A DNA stretch of 64,000 nucleotides, taken from Siderastrea radians (lineage: Eukaryota; Cnidaria; Anthozoa; Scleractinia; Rhizangiidae). The stretch spans positions 52,386,418-52,450,417 of the forward strand of contig OZ024889.1 of the NCBI GenBank assembly GCA_964017195.1, written 5' to 3'. The notes beneath the pieces are model-generated. The model was not told the DNA's origin. It worked only from the letters and a program-made list of their open reading frames with translations, and made no database searches. How positions within the stretch are numbered: position 1 is the stretch's first letter; the number at the start of each line of letters is the position of its first letter. Position numbers and translations under genes: made by a program. Below are positions 52,701 through 61,700 of this stretch, one piece after another.

Positions 52701-55700
52701 ATCTTGGGTTACGCAAGAGGCCTCCAGCGGCAACATTTAAATGTTTCATTCACATTCTTTTCTCATCAGTTTTTCTTAATGTCACTATCATTACTCAGAA
52801 TATACCCAGGTCATTCAGAACATTAATTGATGGGTTGTTTTACAGTATTTACTCAGTTACACAAGCGAGGTCATAGAGAGGAGTTCAATAAACAGACTTT
52901 TTTGAAAGAATCACTTTTGTATGTCTGATGCCTGCCATTTTATATTCTTGTGGCATTTTAAGTATAAAGTCAGGACAGAAGATTGAATTGTTATATAATT
53001 TAAATAATCTAGTAGTATAGAATGTTTCACCTATAGTATTAAGTTTGGTAAAAGACATCACAGGCCATCTTTTAAAGGTAGGAGCTTTTCAAAATGTCAT
53101 TACCTGGCAAAAACCAAAGGGGGGGGGCTCCATCCACTCCCCACCCTTGTACTTCGTAGTAGTGTGACAGTCATTTCATTTGTGAAGATAAGTTAAGAAG
53201 TTTAAACACGTTATTTGTCCTACAGTAGGCTTACCGTTTGATCTCTCATGTAACGCTGAGAAGCTGTAAGCACTGCTGTCAGAGCCTTGACCAATGACAG
53301 GTCTCCTGGAATTTGTTTTTCCTGAAGAACCTTGTAAAATAATTAATACCATATTAATTTATTTATTACAACAGAAAAAAAGAAAATCCAAGCGTAACGT
53401 TGGGAGGTTCCTTTATACAACTAATTAACTTGTCAACTGCATAGCTCAAAACGTCCCCTCAAATGCTCCGAGAAACCTTAATACTTATACACACGAGTGA
53501 ATTCCTACAAGTGGATCTTGGATGAACGTGAAAGGAGACTAAGCTTCCTCAGAAAATGCCATACTAATGGAATCAGTGCAGTCTAAACGAGAAACTCTTG
53601 CCACAACAACAAACTCGTTTATTTAGTTAAATATATGCAAGCCGTATCATTGGTGGGGAAATCCGGATAATTTGAACTTACAAATCTGCTGACAATCTGA
53701 CGCGTGTATAGTTCTTCTATTTCAGGTTTTAGTTGGCCAAAGTCCCAGACCAATGGACGCATGCTTTCTGGCAGAGAATGCACTCTGTACACCAGGTGAC
53801 GAAGAGGAATGCGACCTAAAGAAGAAAACATTTTTTTTTCTTTTAATTTCCCACCGGGGCTTAAATTATCAGTAAGGTAAGGCAATTCTAGATGTTTTAA
53901 TCATACTTGAAGGGTGGCCGTTAATATGAAAGCTACTGAAAAGTACCTTGTTGTTGTGATGTTAACAAATTTTAAAATGTGGGTGATTTCCTATAGTGCA
54001 ATACTAAAAGCAATACTATTACCATCATTAGTTTAAAAGTACTTAACCATTTGTTGATTTAGTTCTTTTACTGTAAGAAAATGAAATAAACGATTACATT
54101 TGTTTATCATCCTGTACAAGCTGGTCCCAACTTTTGAGGCTACTTGCCCTTAGGTCATTAAGGAAGGATAATAAGTGCATTTTATGACGTTCATGTCAAA
54201 AGTGCGTGACAGTACTTTCCCACCCATTTCTCCATACACAGACGTAAAATTGAGTTTATTTCCTACCGAGACGGTCGTGCGTCTGTTGAGTTGCAACGTG
54301 ATAACCCAAGCCAGCTGATTCCAGTTTATGAATCATTTCTTCTGTATGTCTAAACAAAAAACAAAAAACAAACAAGCAAACAAACAAATAGCGCTCACTT
54401 CATTCATACGACAAGTAGGTGTCAGGGTAACACCCGCTGCGAACCATCAGAACTTTTTACTGGTTTATTACTGACTACGGTACAGAATATTCTTCACTGG
54501 CAAAGCATTATTAAACCTTTTGAGCAAACTCAATTGGCTCATAGATATTAAACGCAACATCTCCAACAAAGCTAATAACAAGAGATAAAATTTCCTGACT
54601 TTTCCTAACCGATGCAACCCTGAGTTGTATACTTACTTCCTGTATGGGTTACATGCTGCAATAAACTGTAATCTTTTCAGTCCTACTCCAATCTTCCTTC
54701 CGTTGACTCTGCGATCCACCATGACCTCTTTGATCATCCCCAAAGCATCAGTCGTGTTGGCTTCATCAAAGAACAACACTGTGTCAATGCCAAACGCTTC
54801 GTTCATTGTAGCCATTTCCTCAGCCTGTTCTACCTTCTTCTCAATGTCCTTGTAAGACGTCCCTCCGTGAACCTATCAACAATAATTTTAGGCCATAAGG
54901 ACTGACTTTCAAATGCCGTGGTTAATCGTTCCAGCAATGTTCAGTTGCATACCATTTCCCGGTCTAACAATGTTGAAATGCTTTACTTTCATTAAGTTCA
55001 TTTACGTCTTTGCACGACAGCAGTCATACCTCAGTTGGTAGGAAGTATTCTTTTTTATATTACAATTAAAGGTAGTAGTGAGGAACAGTCAGAATGCAAC
55101 TACAAAATGGGAATTCCACTAATGGCAAAAAGCTGAGAAATGGAGACTATTGTTGTAAAAAGCGAAGGAAAGGATGTCTGATGTTGGACGAATGTTGTTG
55201 GGTTACGTTTATTTAAGTGTCCAACATGGCTATCAAACAAATAACGGGATGATAATTATTGGACAACGTCGCTGGCAGCCACTCCAGTTACAGGTTTATA
55301 AAATATGTGATTTCGTAATGACTCTATGCAAGCTGTAATTGGTTGACGCCAACCAATCACAGCTCCATAATTCCATAGAAACAGGGATACTATTGTAGGA
55401 CTAATATTTTGTCCTTTTTTTCCCAAAAAACGTTAAGGTAAAACTCGTGAGAATGAGAAACAACTCGAAAAAACTGTGTTTTTAGTTTTATTTCTTGGTC
55501 CCCCAAACTGTCGCTTATGTTACCATTGCGGTTCACCGAACTCTTCATCAAAAACGGAAACGTTCCTTTCTATACTAGCGTGGCATGTTACTGTAGAAAG
55601 AGTTTTCAATGAAATTGGAAAGTTACATGTATCATGTGAATTGTTTCTCCAACACTTTCTCGAATCAGAGCAAAATGTTTTCCCAATGTCGTAAAACATG

Positions 55701-58700
55701 ACTTATTTTTTTTACAGGAACTTGTCAGTATGCCTGTCACTGATTGCTATCTAAGGTGGGTTAGTTTGCAGTCACTCGAAAACAATTCTTACTACAACAA
55801 ATTTGCTTTGCAAGAAAGAACGGTTTCTCAACTCTAGCAAGAAGAACACCATTATGTATTTTTGTTCTTTAGGATTCCAGTCAATGACAACGGCAGCGAA
55901 AAGTGGATACGGTATGTACATCTTATCTATACCTTCATTAGCAGCATATTCTTTGGTCCTCCAGGTCCAGATTGCAGTCCACACATGTAGCGAATAAGGC
56001 GGGTTTTGCCACAGCCCGTCTCACCCATGATCACCACAGGAATACCACATCTTGACATGAAAAGGTAGAGTTTAGTAATAGCAGGAAAACACCCATAGTA
56101 AGTAATTCCAGGAAACACCCTGAGTAATTGTTAACAAAACATCTTTCCTTTTCTACATTTCGAACGATTAGTGGAAAACCAACCTCAAAAGTTAGCCGAT
56201 TACGTGCCTGGACAGAGGCTATTTATTAATATGTTTAAGTTACCAAACTGTTTAGCTCAACAACCGACTTCAAAAGTAGGCCTCTCTTTGTTATAAAGTC
56301 ATATGAGTGAAGGCTGTACTGAAATAGTTCTACTTACCTAAAACGCATGTGAATAGCCAGAATTTTCTTCAAATTGTCTGTGGTTAGTTCATAAGAGTCA
56401 TCTGGGTCATAAGGCCACTCAACGCCCATTACTCCACAAAGCTTCTGAATTTTCTCTCCCCTGTTGAAGCAAAACAAGTATTATAACATTTTTCTTGGAA
56501 ATGAAGAGAAACAGGAGATGGTCTCGTCAATGGTCGTACTCGAATTTACACAGAGAATGCTGAGACTATTCGTAATGTTGCGATTGTGAAGAGGAAGGTC
56601 CTAATATTCTTTTCTCAGTCAACTCAACTGAAATTCAGTAACCTAAATACATGGAGTAAATTTTTTCGGATGATTTTTTTTAGCAGGAGTTTATTTTCGC
56701 GGATCGATGGAAAATCCGCGAAATTCTTAAAAATTAGATCCCACGAAAATTTCATGTCACACGGTATCCTTTATGTTCAGTCTCACGTGTTTTTAAATAT
56801 GTTATCTGGAGAAACATCTACAGACATCACTATATTGCCTTACAGCTTAAACGTTGCAGCACTACAAACAAATGCAATACTTACTTGCTCCAAGATTCGT
56901 AATTTGTCTCCATGTCAACTTTTTGGACAAAAAGACCAGTGCGCAAGTGCCTTGTCATGAAATTGGGCTGAATGATAATGTGACGTTCTGGGTCAAGTAA
57001 GTTGCCATTTTGGTCAATGTGAAAACCAATGAACGTCATGGTAATACGATCTTGGTTGAAAAATATGTAAGGATGTGAACTGTAAAAAACAGAGAAAATT
57101 GGTTTCTCAGACAAAAAATAATTATTAATCTTTCATAACAAAGAGAAAAATACATGACTTGGGCTATGCTAATTAAAAGTTTCCCTTTCCATTTGTACGT
57201 GAAGACATTCTTATTATATGAAGCACACAAATGGAACTTAATTGCTCCACGTACGATAACTGTTATTGGCATACTATTGCAATGTTTTCTGCGATTTGTA
57301 TTGCAATTCCGTTGCGATCTATTCCAAAAACGGTGGTTTGCAATGCACATGTCGTAAATCGAACAATGCCAAGTGACTCGACTGTTACTGCAATCCTTGT
57401 AGACAGTAGAACCGAGTTCAACGAACAATTCACGCTCTTGGTAAGTTAAGGATTGCAGCTGTGCGACCAAATCTTAAAGTCAACGCAGTAGAGTTTCCTA
57501 ATGTAAACCACATGAATTCATTTAGATTCTAGTTCGCAAAAAACCAGGTCAAACGCCAAGACGTGTAAAGCAGAAGGTTCGAGTTATTCAAATGTTACTG
57601 CCAACTATTCATACCTTGTTTCCCAGCGCCTCCTAAGACATAACTGGACAACCTCAGCAGCTCCATCGTCTTCATCATCACTAGCAACATCACCGTCACC
57701 ATCAACACCAGCGTTGGTGGGCGTGTCACGAGAATTTAGAGACGGTGTGGCAAAGTCCTTCAAAAGTACCACCAAGAAGAAAAGAATCTAGTTTAAGCAA
57801 GCTTCACTTTCCTTGTGCACCAAATGAACAACAAGGAAATAAAAAACAGGACACCTGGTTTTTTTTCTCTGTTTTGCCTTTTATAGCATATATTAATTTC
57901 AATATTGTAAAAACATCACGAGCTGAATGAACAGGAAGGGGAGATCCAATCTTCCAGCGGTATCAATAATCTTTTGTCACGTGATCCGAAAAGTTTACGT
58001 TGCAAAAAAACCGTCTAAGTTTCTTAAAATGATATCACATGCTCACGAAGCTTCTGAGATAGAAGCTAAAGCTTCAAGTTTTAAATCTCAATCTCTTTAT
58101 TATCTTCGAAGAATGGTTTCTCAGAATCTAACATCGTCTTTACTGTTCCATGACCCTCCTCCTAGCAGCAAAGGTATAGAGTGTATCGAGGTGTGCTATT
58201 TGTGGGATGAAGGCACAATTTGGTGAAATGACAACTCAGATCATCTCTAAAGATCCCTACCCGCGACATCAAGATCATAAAGTGCACCACAAAGCTTCTA
58301 AACCCCTCAAGAGTGTCTCCAACATGTTCCATGTTGCAGAATGTGCTGTCTTCACAAGCCTGCAGCTGAGAGTTAAGGAAGTTGACAAAATGACGCAACT
58401 CGGCCCACGAGGGATCCACAATACCACAATTTCTGTAGGAAAAAAATCAACAGATCTGTTGGATCAGGACGACATAAACCAATAGGAACAGGAAGCGTAA
58501 GAAATGACCATGCGAAACCACAAAACTGCAACAGGTGTGTATCATTTTCCTTCCACTCTACATTGTACATAAAATACAGAAACTACAGGGGAATGTTTGG
58601 GGTTGAGTAGGTTTATTGCGGGCTTAATTAAGAAAGGCCATAATTACTCGCGATTACCTTCACGTAGTCGTTAGCCATATCATCTGGGTAACGTTAAAGA

Positions 58701-61700
58701 TCGTTTTTCCAATTTATTGCTGTTGCAAAACACTGAGAATGTCCCAGAGGTTAACTTACCTGGTAAGTGTTTCTATACACTCTGCATGGTCACCCATAAC
58801 CTGCCTTGGTATGAACCAGAAATGATCCAAACTCCTTTCATCTGACTCGCACAACTTAAGATACTGGAACGCACGCTGAACATAGGAGCTTTGAAATTCA
58901 GAATTGTCGAACAGAGGATTGAGACTTTCTCTACCTACAAACAATAACCAAAAAAGAAATGTCTTGTAAGGCTTCTGCTGAATGAAACCCATTCCAGTCA
59001 TACATCCAGGGGAAGAGCCCAGAAGACCTGCTAAAAATTTTGTTCTACGAAAATGCGGCCCAAGTTTTTTAAAATCATCTTCACTCCCCTCACTGTTCGC
59101 TGACATTGCACTCTCATTTTAGTCTAGGCCAACAAAGTTGCATCTAAAGGAGCCTTGCTCCAAGACGAACAGTTGTAAGGCCTGGAGACATTGCAACATT
59201 TCTTGCATTATTAGGTGCAATTAGATTGCAAGGTGTGATCGTTCCTGACATTGTTGTATTATATGGTGGAGGAGAAAAACACTTTTCTTCTCCAGCAAAG
59301 AGTGCAATAGTGCACGCCGCATGTTAAGGTGTAGAGACACGCTACAATTTATGCAAACTCTGCGCGTAATATTGCGCTTAATGTTTCACTGTGTTACTAG
59401 GCCTTTAGAACATTTATCCAAACACTAATCCATTTTCCTTAGTTTGGAATAACAACAAACGAAATACTCTTTAGAAATCACTTGTTCAGGCCGTTTGCAC
59501 TGTACACTGTATCCGCTATCCCTTGCTGGTGTATGATATTCGGGACACTTCTGGTGTTCCAGTGGCTAAACGGTCATCCGGATATTAGGGATTTCTACTG
59601 ACCAATCTGCGTATTTTATATCTAAAAAAACAGTTGATGGAATCAAATATAAAGCTGTTCAAATAACTTGGCGCAGCCTTTACAATAAACCAATCGGTAC
59701 AAAACAAAAGTTTTCTGTTTCTTACCTGACTGAAGGGACCTCAGTTGAACTAAAGCTTCCATCGGTGTTCCACAATGAATGGTGGGGAGCAGCTTGTAAA
59801 AGGGCTCTGCTGAACTTTTCCTGACACTAACATGCTATTGAGTAACAAGAAAACAAGACTTTTTAAAATAAATGCCAAGCATAAAATCACACAAAACTGC
59901 GACTTACGGCCAATTATTGCTTTCTCTTTTACAGTCAATTTTCCTCCAGAAATGTTGAAAAAGGAGTCCTTTGGCACTGATAGGAGGCAAAGCGGTTACA
60001 GCTGTTTCTTGTAGAGGGTTACCATACAGAAACACTGCCTGATGAAAACTGTATTATACCTTTTCACCATTCTCTTCAATGAATCAGGTGTACAAACAAA
60101 ATGATCACCAGTGTTTTCAACAGCGACCAGTAATTATTCTATTTTCGGAATCGTCGGCGGTTTCCTCAAAATTTAATCATTTTCATGAACCTTGTTCTCG
60201 TTTCAGAATCAAAGGAACTGAAAGCATCCTCAAGTTGACTTAGCAAATTTACAGGGACTCGCCTTAAAGATCTGCTGTCTCCTCTGAAGTGCTTCATTTG
60301 CACCCCGTGCTTGGCCTGTAGTTAATTCAATCACATACAGATCAGAGCTTCTCCGCCTCCACACCTGACCACTACTGCTCTTTAAAACACCAAGGACCAA
60401 CAGATTGAACAGGAGGGTGTCAAGGCCACTTTTTACCTGTCAAAAAAACAACCCATGTGAACACCACAAAGGTACGTCACTTACGTGTTCTTTGTGTATT
60501 AGCCATTTTACATCAATTATTTACATACTTTTGACATGACGGAATTTATGGTCTTAGTTTGTAAAAAGAGCTAAGTAGAAAATATTGTTAACTTGCGCAA
60601 ATGAAATAGGAGGAACACAGACAGTAGTTGCCAGATGTACCTTTATTATCATGTTTCATATTATCCAAACATTACTCCCACAAGCAATCAGCTTTAACAA
60701 AACAATGTTTAAATATCAAGTCAAAGTGAAAATTCTGATGCTAGATAACAGTTTTTACTGTGTAAATAGACGCTGGAAAAATCCTGTTACTAAACTCCAA
60801 TGTAGAATCAATGAAATTGTTTTTGCTTGGGGTTTAGCTACACAGACCCCCTCCCCCTCCTCCCCAACCCAGACATTTCTACAGTACAAACAAGGGGGTT
60901 AGTTCTTAAAGAAAATGCGGTGCTACGTCGGTAAGGAAGTGCAACACAAAAGATTTGGATTTAACAACTGAGTTGATAAGGTAATTTGGCTGCCGTAGAG
61001 AAGTTGAAAGCTGACGTTTCGAGCGTTAGCCCTTCGTCAGAGCGAATCAATCTGACGAAGGGCTAGCACTCGAAACGTCAGCTTTCAATTTCTCTACGGC
61101 AGCCAATTAACATTTCAGTTGATAAATCCATTTCTACATTACGCCGATCTTTGACAGAAGGGCAAAAACTGCCAAAAAAAGGAAAAAAACTGTAAAATGA
61201 GCAATGTCTTACCGAAGGATGCACATCAAAATGAAATATTCGGGAGAGTGGCAAGTCAGGAACAATCATGTGCGGTAACAAGGACTCCACAACAGCGCTC
61301 TGATCAACAGCAGGTCCATAAATTGGAACAGTGATACAAAGAGGAACATCTGCCTCCATATCCCTCAGGTAGCGCATTACTGTGTCATTGTTTGTAAGCT
61401 CAAGTAACTTTTCACTAAGCCGACGAACCACCAAGCTCTTGCCAGATCCTGCTCGTTCTGAGGTCAATGCTCTTACTGACAACCTTTACAAGGAAAATAC
61501 GTGTATTGAAAACTGGAACATGAAGATAGGTTTGTTATATTAAGCAGACGATTCTGCTGCAAAGTTGCTCGTGTCTGCCCTAGGTCTGCGTAAGCTTCTC
61601 TGACGTCCCCCTGTCTACACTTTTGCCTTCTGTCTCAGCAAAACAGTGGCTTAGACATATTACAACTTTCAATAAGTGATTGAAAACTACACATATGTAT

